Part shown: one piece after another, positions 46,801 through 58,323 of the stretch | Numbering within the stretch: the stretch's first letter is position 1 | How the letters are laid out: every line of letters begins with the position of its first letter | Assembly: GCA_964035795.1 (NCBI GenBank) | Contig: OZ038322.1 | Location: 23,642,359 to 23,706,358 of the forward strand | From: Pterobdella sp. o SKG-2022 | Taxonomy: Eukaryota; Annelida; Clitellata; Hirudinida; Piscicolidae | DNA: 64,000 nt | Direction of reading: 5' to 3' | Position numbers and translations under genes: made by a program | Notes under the pieces: model-generated | What the model was told of the DNA's origin: nothing | The model's input: only the letters and a program-made list of their open reading frames with translations | Databases searched by the model: none

Positions 46801-49800
46801 AAGACAAACTTTTGGACTGAAAGAGGGCCTCTCCGGCATATTGACTATCCCTGTGAGGACTCAGGTATGGACACCTGTTCTCGACAATTTGTTCATAATA
46901 AGGGCATGGAACGATTTTCTTGTCTTTCGAGTAGTGGGGAATCAGCAGAGAACATACCCAAAACTTGTAGGCTGTCTGTCAACAATATATTTTCAATGAT
47001 GATTCATCAATATATACAGTATTTCATTAATTTCCTAAATTTGCAAGTGCTTAATGGATTTTATAAAAGATATTGAGCTTGAACTTTGTGGAAAATACTT
47101 TTAAATTTTTTCAAAGAGTTTCAAACGTCCAAATTGAGACAAAAACTCAAAGATAAGATTCTTTCAGAGTTGATTGTCGCTTTGAAACATTGCGAATCAA
47201 AGCTACAAAGATTTCAGAAATGTCATTCTTTCATGATGTGTTTCATTTTACAAAATTTTTAAAACACAGCTAAGCGTAGTCATAATGTGAGTCATAAATT
47301 ATCACTAATTTTTTTTCAACCGGCGTTTTGAGCTGAGTGTTTTGAGCTGGGCGTTTTATGAAAGAAATTGAAAAAAAATCTATGGAACTAAAATTTTTTC
47401 TGTTCTTTGGATACAAATTAGAAATATATCAATAGACCAGAAATAGATAACTCGATAAAAATTGAACTTTTGAAAAAATAAAGCCTTATCGAGATTTTTC
47501 TGCATTAGAAATTATTTAGATGAATTTTGAAAGTTTTTTACACTTGAATTTCTTAACTCATGCATTCTTAAACTAAAAAATTTTTTAAAAATTCAACAAT
47601 GAACTATTCATAAGGAAATTATTTTTTTTCTTTGGCAATCACCATACTTTGGATTTTCACACATCCTACACACAGCTTCCCTATAGAACCTGCTTGAATC
47701 TAAAAAGAAAAAAAATTCTCATGTCATGTCTCAATTTTTAGATAATTTTATCTTTCAAACTTCAAGTTGAAGCGGAAATTTTGCCATGTAGTGTGATATG
47801 ATGGCAAGAAGGGGCTTGAGAGCTTTTTATAAGAAAGTATACTGTTTTGGATATTAATAGCATTTAATAAAATAATTTAAAACATTGAGAGAGGATCACT
47901 GGGAAGTAGCACGCACTCTTGGTAAAAAGATTTCAAGCTTTGATGAAAATTTTAAAGTAAATGCTTTGAAGCAATAAAACATTAGGAGCTGCCCAAAAAT
48001 ATAGTGGGAAGCTTAAAACTTCAAGAAACTTAGTTTGTAGTTTTGTATTTCAGGTTTTCTCTCTCAATTTATGATCAAAAGATTGAAAAAAATAGAAAAG
48101 TAAGTGATTCACAAAAAAAATTTTAATGTTCGAATGTGAAAACCAAACACTATGGGTTTTTTTGGAAATCTTGACTCAGTATTATAAATATGAAATCTCA
48201 AGTGCAACCGCGTATGCAAACTATTTTGATTTCGTAAGAAAAATTTATTAAATTTCTTAACAATGAAACTTTCAATCTGTCTTATTTGAGTTTTTTTACT
48301 TCGAATTTGTAAAGTTATTTTTCCAGCAAATAATTCAGGTATAACAATCTTGCAACAAAGCTTGAGAGTTAAAAATGTTTTTTAAAGTTGTAAAAATGGA
48401 ATATTTTAAAATCAAACCGATTTAGATTGATTTTCACTCAATCAATTTTAATAATTTTTTTGATAACTCTCACTTGAAAAATAACACAAGTATTCTTATA
48501 ACTCCACATGAACGAAACAAAAGTCAAGTGCATGCATGACCTGCAATCGAACCCAGTATCTTTGTCAATGAAACTCATGTCATTTACAAAAATATACACC
48601 TTTTATTAAAAAAAAATATAAATTAAAAAAAAATTTATTCAAGTTTTCACAGAAATCATGATAAATGGGGGAATAGTCCTAGTGCCGTCCATGACACGTC
48701 TCAAAACCACTTTAAAAAGTTTACATCATTGAAGATACAATAGTTTATATATGTTTTCATTTAAATGAACAAAAGTAGTGAGTAATTTTGAGCCTTTTCA
48801 CCTCATTTTCAGAACAAAAATACATTGAATATAATTCATAAGTTCCTTCGCCGGGTTCTTTTTAATATATATTTCACAAATTGAAAGCACTCAGTAACGA
48901 GAATTGAGATAATAACACAAAAATAAATCTTCATGCCAACATTTTTCAATTCAAAAACACAAATTAAAAGTCTGCAAAAAGTTGGTGTGTTTGCAACACG
49001 GCAACAATAAATCGCATTGGTACCCACGCTAAATTTTTTTAAACAGGTCTTCCAAAATAAATTTTCCTATAACTCAAATTTTTACATGTTCAAATGTTAT
49101 ATCGATTCATGAATACATATTGGCGTTTGGGGAATGTTGAAATAGCGTGAAAATAGTTTCTCGATAGAATCATTGAGATTTTGATATTGAAGAATGTAAT
49201 TTTGAAGCTTTGAGGTGTTCATGTCGCACTTAGAAACCCACATAAAACCAAACCCTACATAAATCTCTGTTAGAGTATTTTGATGGTGTGGAATCTGGAA
49301 GAAGTGACATAAAATTTAATAAATCAAATAAAGCCATAATAAGATGAAGCTTATCAAAGCTGAAGAAATATGAAAATAGTAACAGCCTAAGAAATGGAAA
49401 ACGTCAATCGAAGACACTTCATCGAGTATATATCTTCGACTTCAATTATTATTTTATGCCTATAAATACTTTTTTTATACAATTTTTTCAATATGTAACA
49501 ACCTCATTGCAAAGCACTAACTTAAAAGCACTAGCGTGTTTGAAAACAGAATCTTTTGTAATAAGATTTAATCCTTAACACAGCGTTTGTTTAAAAGCTG
49601 TTAGAACAACTTCAGTTCAGTTTAAATAAAAGCTTTGGTTCTAAGCTGTGACTAAGAAAGTTTCCATGCTCCATTTAAATTAAATTCAAAGAGATTTATA
49701 AAATAATATCAAAATCATTTTAAATATATAAAATTGATATAGAGTGCTACATGGCAAGCCGAGAGTGAAAATTGAAAACTCTGTAGAATGTTAAGTGGTA

Positions 49801-52800
49801 GCTTCAAAAAGCTAAAATAGTTTAAAGAATTTATGTTTATTTGAAACTGAAATGATTATTCTTAAGAATTTTCATTAAATGAAAGAAAAAGGCTAAATTC
49901 CACATTTTAATGCAAAGAAATTGGAGAAGGAAGCTAATTAAGAGTCTAAATTAGCACTTAGCAAGCCATCTATCATTTATAACTTCACCCATTTATGTCT
50001 AAAAAACTTTTATTAACAAAAATTCCCAAAAAAAAAAAATTATGAATTAATTAATTTATTTTATGTAGTTGATTAACAATTTTCGTTGAATCTTGTTTCA
50101 GATGCAATATTGCGTTCAATCTTTCATTATTTGGGTATATAAATGAAATAAATGCATGAACAATAAAAAAAATCTAAAATTTACTTTCTAAAAATAAACT
50201 AGATTTTTTATATTGACAAAAAATTTTTTCTCAAAATGACTTCATCAGTACTATCTCATCAGGTACTTGCCCAGAAAGTCTGCATGTGAAACTAATACTT
50301 GGATACTTCAACTGCTTTGCTACACAGTTCTGAACGAATGTTACGTGTACAATAGAATGAAATCTTTTTTGTTTTCTTCACAAAAGCTTTTATTTTTCAA
50401 AATTTTCAAATTTAAATTCTTGCGTTCTTGGGATTATGTTTGAATTTATCCAAGCCTATATTAATTTAATACGTTGAGAAATATAATTAACAAAAAAAAC
50501 CAATTTTGAAAACATTCAGATACGCTCATAAAATAACAATGAATTTTATCATTTATGTGGCTTATTAAAGCTTAGTAGAGTTCAGAATTCTGCCACGTGT
50601 CCACACATCGGCCAAAAATCCAGTGTAGTGAGCGCAGCTTTGTGTTCAGAATTTTTGGAAATAATTACCTATAATGTTTAAATTTGCTGGTTATTGAGAG
50701 TGAGAAATTTTTTTGATGAACATTCATGATCTACTGAATGCTCTAGAGCCAAAAATCTTATCGTCTTCTCGTGTGAATGCTCAGTAAATAATTCAAGTTC
50801 AAAGATTTTTTAAAAATTATATAAATATTTATTTATTTTTAAAATTGGTTTTCAGATTATTTCAGTTAATGAGTTTCAAATAAATTCCAAAATTAGATTT
50901 ATAACGATAGAAATTTACATTTGTTAATGACATTCATATAAACATAGAATACGATCTAATTGAATATATTGGGTAACTTATGTTATACTCACAACAAAAT
51001 TAAAGTGCAATCCGTATTCAAAAAACCTTAACGATCATTTAAAAAACTATCCAAAGAGTTATTCCAGATTCAACTGCTTAAGTTATCAGAAGAAGATGAA
51101 TAGTGGGCCTAAATTAAAAAAAAATGAACTTTTGCAATTCCTTGAAGGTTTCAAGCTTTCTAAAGCAAAAACTTGGCTATCTATTACGTCTTTTGAGTTT
51201 GAATAAGTTCATGAAACTCAAAAATCAAAAAAATTTTCTAAGTGACTGTAAGTTACTTAGGTAATAAATCAATGAATCCAAAAAAAATGAAACAAAGAGA
51301 TATAAAGAGTCATTAAGCCTTTCAACAATTCAAAGTTCAAATTTTTCTTTTTGGTACAATTTTTCTAACAAAGAACAACATTATAAATTTAAGTTTTATT
51401 TATGCATTCATTCAAGCAGCCAGCAAAATAGAAAGTTTTTCAACCTCAAAACTAGGTTTTTTTTAGTTTTTTTACAATAATCAAAAGGTTACGGTCTTAA
51501 AAATTATTGCAACCTATTTTAAACAGAAAGCTTATATGTTTTTAAAAAAAGACTTCGGTAACAACCATGAGTTTTGGAGAAGATATTATGAGCATATAAA
51601 CCGACAACAAAATGGCTATACCAAACATTCGACATTGCTAATCCGGCTCACAAAGAGATTCGTATGTTAATAAACCTACAGTATTGCTTTATATCAATTA
51701 TACAGAAAAGCACCACAAAGAATAAAAAAAATTATGAAACCATCTTCAAACAAACATTTTATGTAGAACTGGAACGGACAACAAATTTTAATGTTGCACA
51801 TACAGTTGAGTTCACCTGAAGAATTCCCGAATATCTGCATTTATGGCTTGATGAAACATTAGCGTTATGGTGAATTGGTGTAAATTAAAATTAACGCTTG
51901 GGCTGTCTACTCAGGCCTAATGAATACTTATTTTTCTGAGTGTTTTCTTATGAATAATACAAAATTATAATTAAAACATCAACTGAAAAAAATACTACAT
52001 AGGTATAGAGTAATAAAAAAAATTTCATTGAAAAAAAAAAGATAAAAGTAGAATGAGCGATAGCGACAGCATTAAGGAGAACGTAGATAGCGCTTCAGGG
52101 AGTTATGAACTATTTTGAAAACCCCATAAAATCTTTTGAAGAACTTGAAAGAATATATTGCAAAGTTATTTTTAATCTTCAAAGTCTTAAATGGAATTTC
52201 TTTACATCTTCTCTTAATTATGGAAGCAAGAGAACTCTAAAATCATCTTATAACTCATACGATAGCTTCTCTTAAGCATGGTAATTGGCTGTTCTAAGCG
52301 TTTCTGCATGAAACCTAGTTTGACAAGCGAGCATTACATAGAAGCCACACAAATATATGGTTTTTAGGCTTGTGTAGAATTGGCATGAAAAAAGCCTCGA
52401 ACGATTCTATTGAGTGTTTTGATCAGTTTATCCCCCGCTTGCGTACTCGTTTGAGTGCAGAGAAAGATTATCTTCTTCCAGTTATAGAAAATAATTCCAT
52501 TTCAAAAAGTTTTTTCATAATATTAAAAGTAAAAAAATTCAATGTTCATGCTACTTTTGAAAGACTTTAACAACTGGAGCTTTGAAATAGTTTTAGTTTT
52601 TTATGGATCATTCCCCTCTTTTATACAATGTCTACACAAATAAAAGGTTCACTAAACTTAACCGTCAAAACACCACGCTTAATTTTTACTGTCAACTCAT
52701 ATTAATTTCTATTAGCGATTAACTTTGAAATGTCTTTTTTTAGAACAAATTAAAAGATTTGATGCTTTGAAAACATAGAAAACTAAGCACGATTAAAGAC

Positions 52801-55800
52801 AGTTTAAAGCATTTCACCTAATAAATCTTCAATAAATCAGAACTTTTAAAAAAAAACGAATTTAATAATCTCAAACAAGTGAGGGTAAACAACGGTTACA
52901 TGGAATTTTTACCCAAAATATCTATTTTCTATAAATAAATGCTCAAAATTTTCTTAGTTTCACATTCTTAATACACGCATTAGGCAGGCTTTGAAAGCAT
53001 CTGATTAAAGCAAGAGTACACGGGTGACTTTGCATTGAGGCTTGCAATAGCATTGTTATATCTTGTGATGCTTTTCATTATGGCTTGAGACGTGACTGCC
53101 ATATACCCTTGAGGGAGCACTTTTAAACGGTAAATATAATATATGACTTTTTGACAAAGGCAAGTACCTTAAAACTATCGTTTAGTTGTTTCTCCACATT
53201 TTTTTAGCATATAATCTTTGATTAAGAGAAAATAATAACAGTTCATATTTGAATATAATTTCTACTTAGACAAAAATGAATAAAAATACTTATAATCAAA
53301 TTAATATTTATATTAAATATATTAATTAAATTTTATTGTCGTGGTAGTTTGGCTAGAATTTTTTCAAGTATTAGTCTCTGGAAGACACATCATGTTTGAG
53401 AGCTATAGCAATTTATAACAGCAAATCGCTCTATAAACATCGATTCCTTTCCTTATTCCACTTCTTGGAATGCTTATTGTTCTTGCTTGATTGATGTTAT
53501 TCTGATTTTTTGAACATTGTTTTGCATATGCTTTGATCATTCAATATTACATTCTATAATGAAAACCTCTGAAAAGTGGCCAAACATTAATATCACTTTT
53601 GGAGAGAAATATTAAACAACAAAAACACCAACAACAACAACAACAAAAACAACAACAACAACAACAACAAAAACAACAACAACAACAAAAACAACAACAA
53701 AAACAACAACAACAACAACAACATTATCATAAATGTACACAAACGCCACACATTTTACATAATTTTGTTATCTCTATAGGAATATAGTCAGACTCTTTTT
53801 TGAATTCAACAATATACTGATCTTCTGGTAGAGTTGAGCTAATCAAAAATTATAAAATTTTTTTAGAATGAGTGTATAAAAATAGTTTATATTTTGAATT
53901 TTTGAAATTTCCATGTTTTTGATTGATGAACTTTAAGCATCCATTTTTAAAATTTGAGAGAAGAAAGATACAAAAAATTATATGGTTGGAGTTGAGAATA
54001 AATATTTGAAAAACTTTTGAATAATCTGTTTGAAAGCTTTTTTGAGTAAAAAAAAAACTATTTTTTGGTGGATTTAAATGACAAAATTTATAAATAATGT
54101 ACATTTAAGCTTAATTATGAGAGCAAAATTTACGGTTTCAAAAATTTTTCCTATCACTATTTTAACTCAAAATTTTTAATGCTAAAGAGCATTCGCAAAG
54201 CTTGCGATTTATCTACGTGCTTTTAACCACAGTCTGGTGTTTGTAGCTTCGAAACGAGCACCAAATATTACAGCAGCGAAGGATCAAACTTAAAAATGGG
54301 TTTGAATATAATTATGTCGAAGTTTAAAGTGTTTTCACTCAAAACTGTTTGGGAATTTCGTTTGATCCAGCGCTCTCTTGTTTCTAATTAGAAGCATTAT
54401 TTGTCGTGAGCACACACCAACCCACCAAAGCAATATCGCCACAAATAAAATCATAAGCAAGCTTTTTTGAAATGAAAAAACGATTGCACTGGCCATAAAA
54501 ATCAATATTGAAAATTCTTGCTTTTAAAAGTAATCTCTTATTTCTGCTGCTGTTTGATAACCACAAAATTATCAGATCAATAAACCTTTAAATACCTGCT
54601 ACTTTTTGCTTCCTATTTCAGATATCAAGTACAATCCCATTACTTTTACTATAAAAGTTCACCCCTTAATTTTTATCCAATTTTCAACTGAGAAGTGAAA
54701 ATATATTTAATCTTTCTGTAAACTTCAAGTTATACCATATTTGAAAAAAAGTTCACGCATTGATATTTTTCCTGCATCAACAACTTGTGAACAAAATGTT
54801 TCTCATGAGAAAAAAATAAATTTCAAACATTTTTCAAACGGTTGAACTGTAAGAATGTTTCATATTTTTTCGAAAATTTAAATTCAAAATATTTTATCTT
54901 CCTTTCGTTCTAAATTTTTTCAAATAATTCAAATTTTTCAGTTTTGTCTATTATGTATTTTTGACTTCAATTTATCGAAGAAAATTGAAAAGATCAATGC
55001 AGTTGGAAAGCAGACAAAACAGTTAGTACATGAAATAGCGCTTTGTTTAATCGACGCTAATTTTCTGCCCAATAATGCCAAATATAAACTTAGTTTTCGA
55101 ATAATAAGAACTTTCGGGTTCATGAATTTTTAAATGATTTTGAAAGCCCAAAATGGAAAAGCTGCATTCAGAAGGAATACAGAGTTTGTATACTATTAAT
55201 TTAATGGCTCCTTTTAATCTGATAATGCCGCAAATCTACGCTGGGCAGCAACTTCAATCAATCAATACTTTGGCATTTTATTAAACCAAATGTTTTATTT
55301 CAAAAACAAACAAAAAAGACAAAAATTTCTCTCAAATAATTAATCAAACTGCTGTAAAATTCAAAATAATTTGTTAAATTGTCATATAACTACGAAAGAT
55401 CCATTGAATGCATAACCTATACTATGTTTAGTATGACTGTACGCACCTTGCATTGCTGGCAGTCAGTGGAAATAGAGTAGGTGTCTTGACAGTGATAATA
55501 TGAAATGGCTTGTTCAAAGATTGAGTAAATTTGCCGGGCATTCATGTCGTACTTTAGCAAAGGTCTGATGTATACCATATGCTTTGTATTTTTCAATTTT
55601 TTATTTTTTTGATGTTTTTTACTGCCTTTAGAAATTTTGTTTTCATTTACATGTAGCAAATTATCATTATCATTCTCTTCAGTGTCATTTTTTTCGTTTT
55701 CCTTATAAGAATTTTCAAAAGTAAGATGATTGCAAAAAGGGAAATTGGAAGAAAGGAATTTACGATATGAACTCCGACAGAGATTTTCTGCCTTGTGACG

Positions 55801-58323
55801 TTGGCCGGGAGAATATCGTTTTAAGTTTAAGCCTTTGCACGGCAAGGATTTTTTTTTCGAAGAAGATGAAACAGACTCGCTAGAATTTTTATAATTACTT
55901 TCGAAAATTTCATTTTTTAAAATTGATTTTTCATGAAAATCTTTTTTTTGATTTACGATTGGAGTTCTGTTAGCAGTTAATTCATTTGACATGAAATAAT
56001 TGAAAGATTTACGCTGGTGGGATTGCAAAAGGCACTGTGGGGAAGGTAAAGCAGAGTGGAAGGAGGAGATGGGCAGAAAAGGAGTACATAAGCCTTGCAA
56101 CATATCAGGGTCAGCTGGATTCCATAACTGTTCTGGGTATTCCACATGAGAGAAACTTGATATTTTTTTAGATCGTTTATTCAACCTTTCTGTAATACTT
56201 TTGTTTTTTTTGCTCTTCGGAGCACTTGAGGTTTTGCTAAAAAACGAAATATTATAAGTGCTAGCAAAAATATTAGTAAAAAAGCTTAAAGAAGTTGCTA
56301 AAGTAAATAGGGATGGCGAAGTGCATGGTGTGATGGGTGGCAACTGTGACAATAATGGAGGTGGTGTTGGAACCAAGCTTGGAATTTTTGAAACGTTGTA
56401 TCTAGTGGCACGTTTGCGGTGTGTCAATTGACCTAATAGATTTTTTTTGTTGGTTTTGTTGTGTTTCAAGTTGATAAGTGCAGCTTTCTCTGCAGGCAAC
56501 TTGTATCTGTCAAACAGTGTTTTGCTAATAATTGTTATATTGTTAGCATTGCTTTGTTTGTTTATTCTGTCGAAAGCATTCGAGTGATAAATGTTTATAT
56601 AACTACCATCAATAACTCTTTGTGTGTATCTAATGGTGGCATGAGTGGACTTCGAGTGCACCAAAATCGGGTTATAACTGTTTGCAAAAGAAAAATTATA
56701 TACAGAAACACTTGGGAATAATTTTCTATTGTTTGTAGGTTTCGAAAATTTTGGAATTTTTCGTGAACCAGTTTGAATCCACTCATTGTGGCTATTCGAG
56801 TTATGGGATTCAGATGACTGATGGCTTGAATTACAAGAAAATGGCCAGTTTGGGTCGTTCTTGTCCACTTTAGTAACTGGTGTTTTGAAAATTTTCTCAT
56901 TTTTGGAAATATTTGATGTTATTTTTGAAAAAGTATTTGGATTTTTTTTTTCTAAATTTTTTTCATGAGAATTGCCACGTTGGTGATTGATTAATAAGTT
57001 TTTAGAAGCAGATTTGGAGTATTTAAAAGCATACTTTGTTAAAATTTTATTCTGGAGTATGTTTTCATTTTTGGGTTTTTCAATATTTCTATTTTTGTAT
57101 TGCTTTATGGACTTTTTAATTGATTCAAAATTAACTCTTTCAGTTGCAGCTTCGATATTCTCTTGTGTCTGTCAAATTAAGAAAACATTGCAACGAATTA
57201 TTTAAAAAAGCACAAAAATTCAGTAATTCAATAAATATTCAGCAAAAAAACAAAACTTTTAGCAGTTTACTTGGGTTAGTGGTGGAGTTGTGGAAACGGT
57301 TGAGTTTTCGGAACCATTTAGATATTTATATTTCTTCGATAATTGTACATTATCATTTTTATTGAAAAAAATTTTTTTTTTGAGATTTCCAATGAACATT
57401 TTCATGTAGATTTTATTTTCTTTTTTTCGAGAATTCACTCTTTTCTGCCTTATGCCAAATGGACGGAATATCGAAGTAGTACAAATTAATCGCTCCAAAG
57501 CTTTCAAGTAATGTAGTCTTTTTGGGGTAGTTCTAAATTTTCTAACGATATTTTTATAACCATTTGGTGCCTTTTGAGATAATTTTTGCATCAAGTTTGA
57601 GTTTTTTTGTCTGTTTTGTCTGAAGTTCACATTGTTTTCATGGAGTGGTTTCAAGTCAGTTTTTAAAAAAAGCTTGGGTCTTGAAATAAAAAAAAATTTC
57701 TTGTTTGTGTATACTTGTGGCTGGTTTTGAGGTTGATTTTTATAACAGGGTTTTGTGGTTAGGTGTATGTCCTGATGAAGGTTTTCAAGGTTTTTAAGAC
57801 TTTTCAATGGTTCTTTGCGGTTCACATGTTGAAGAGCCATGCTAAACGTGGAACCTACAAGAATCATTATAAAGAATACAATATATTTCAGATTTTTAGC
57901 AAGAGTTGGGAAATTGCTCCGATTCCTATGTTGTCTGAGTGGTTTTTCTAAAAATGAACTAATTGACTGATTGTCGAAGATTTTGAATTGACGGTCCTTG
58001 TGAAGAGAACTCAATTCTTTGAGTTGAAATTCTCTGTTGCAGCAGCGTTGGAAAGCATTTGTTGAACTACTCAAGAGTTTGTTCAAACCAGTTGTAACAC
58101 ACTTTTGTGAGGTCAAGTGAGATGGTAGTTTAGCTTTACGATTTTGTTGACTCGATTCACAAGCAAAATGAAATTTTGATTTGAGAATTGAAAGAGCAAT
58201 ATTTTTAAAGTAAGATTTGAGCTTTCTCTTTGAAGATTCAAAGCTGCTAGAAGTGGTACAGCCTTGAAAGCTGTGTTGATGCTGCCAGACCATGTCATAC
58301 TTGGCTACACGTCCATCACACCC
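37632..58323 (-). CDS. NALF1: NALCN channel auxiliary factor, NALF/FAM155/NLF-1 family
   Basis: Four exons on the minus strand: A 58323 (or ATG 58293) to 57271, B 57168-55447, C 46975-46810 and D 37891-37632. Phases agree (0, 0, 1), and ATG 58293 gives about 1056 residues. A membrane helix lies near residues 136-155 (YIVFFIMILVGSTFSMAL). Then come about 700 residues rich in K, N, S and Q, and the cysteine-rich domain: YSIFEQAISYYHCQDTYSI, CQQCK joined to TAYKFWVCSLLIPHY, PCPYYEQIVENRCPYLSPH. In FAM155A the same place reads DCK then YKAWLCS and RCPF.LP. This family folds or traffics the NALCN sodium leak channel. Animal relatives are usually shorter (about 460 residues in human). Exon D as the last exon is an inference from phase. 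The true 5' end may lie upstream. Confidence 0.75.
37892..46809 (-). other. Large intron of the NALF-type gene (8.9 kb)
   Basis: AT-rich with no intact gene. A broken coding-like stretch occurs near 44050-44640. Open frames at 41393-41707 and 41750-41992 (minus) have no recognised motif. I see no LINE motifs here. Confidence 0.5.
44050..44640 (-). pseudogene. Possible decayed gene fragment, family unknown
   Basis: Minus-strand frames read TFYCPFDDSHHTGITLITLA, then CYIEFIFDDTSIQAGFL, ESIKRLKSILFFGGQHIDEK, NAISLLVEPTIGLDNAF, and NLLVDSVTDVIDRGLGNDLR. The composition is more protein-like than the surroundings, but stops and frame changes separate the pieces. I cannot name a family. It may be a pseudogene, an old transposon or chance. 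Confidence 0.3.
46810..46975 (-). CDS. NALF1: NALF-type gene exon C: core of cysteine-rich domain
   Basis: The minus strand reads TAYKFWVCSLLIPHYSKDKK, IVPCPYYEQIVENRCPYLSP, HRDSQYAGEALFQSK. It resembles the FAM155 core (YKAWLCS, PCKQYC, RCPF, YGG) and joins exon B in phase 0. The plus strand has only a chance open frame here. The expected final Cys of the FICTG-like end reads FQSK, so the donor at 46809 may be misplaced or the residue lost. Confidence 0.8.
48530..48600 (-). repeat. Possible tRNA-derived remnant with B box
   Basis: On the minus strand, CTGGGTTCGATTGCAGG contains a near-perfect RNA polymerase III B box. No convincing A box or folded D arm lies upstream, so this is at most an old tRNA pseudogene or SINE piece. 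Confidence 0.3.
53615..53723. repeat. CAA/AAC microsatellite, about 109 bases
   Basis: CAA units with occasional CAAAAA interruptions. Translated, it would be a glutamine run (QQQQQ with K), but it lies within an intron of the NALF-type gene and is on the strand opposite to it. Confidence 0.92.
55447..57168 (-). CDS. NALF1: NALF-type gene exon B: long linker and start of cysteine-rich domain
   Basis: 574 codons with no stop in AT-rich DNA, from acceptor TTGACAG to donor AAG|GTGCGT. Most is low-complexity and basic. A proline-rich patch (PTPPPLLSQLPPITP) is followed by a hydrophobic run (SLFTLATSLSFFTNIFAS) that could be a second membrane segment. The end is compact: MVYIRPLLKYDMNARQIYSI, FEQAISYYHCQDTYSI, STDCQQCK. 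This joins in phase 0 to exon C. Confidence 0.85.

Larger units (their letters stand above)
46976..55446 (-). other. Large intron of the NALF-type gene (8.5 kb)
   Basis: AT-rich. It contains a CAA/AAC microsatellite at 53615-53723 and a tRNA-like B box near 48545-48600 (minus). Short coding-like plus-strand runs occur at about 51540-51670 and 52054-52119, but none shows a known domain. Confidence 0.5.

Noticed and set aside
46798..47076. Plus-strand open frame of 92 codons
   Set aside because: It lies opposite NALF exon C, which has matching splice phase and family motifs on the minus strand.
52064..52119. Small ORF beginning MSDSDSIKENVDSASGSYEL
   Set aside because: It has ATG and stop but is only about 20 codons long, with no neighbouring exon found.
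53599..53787. Polyglutamine protein
   Set aside because: The open frame exists only because of the CAA microsatellite, and it has no other coding features.
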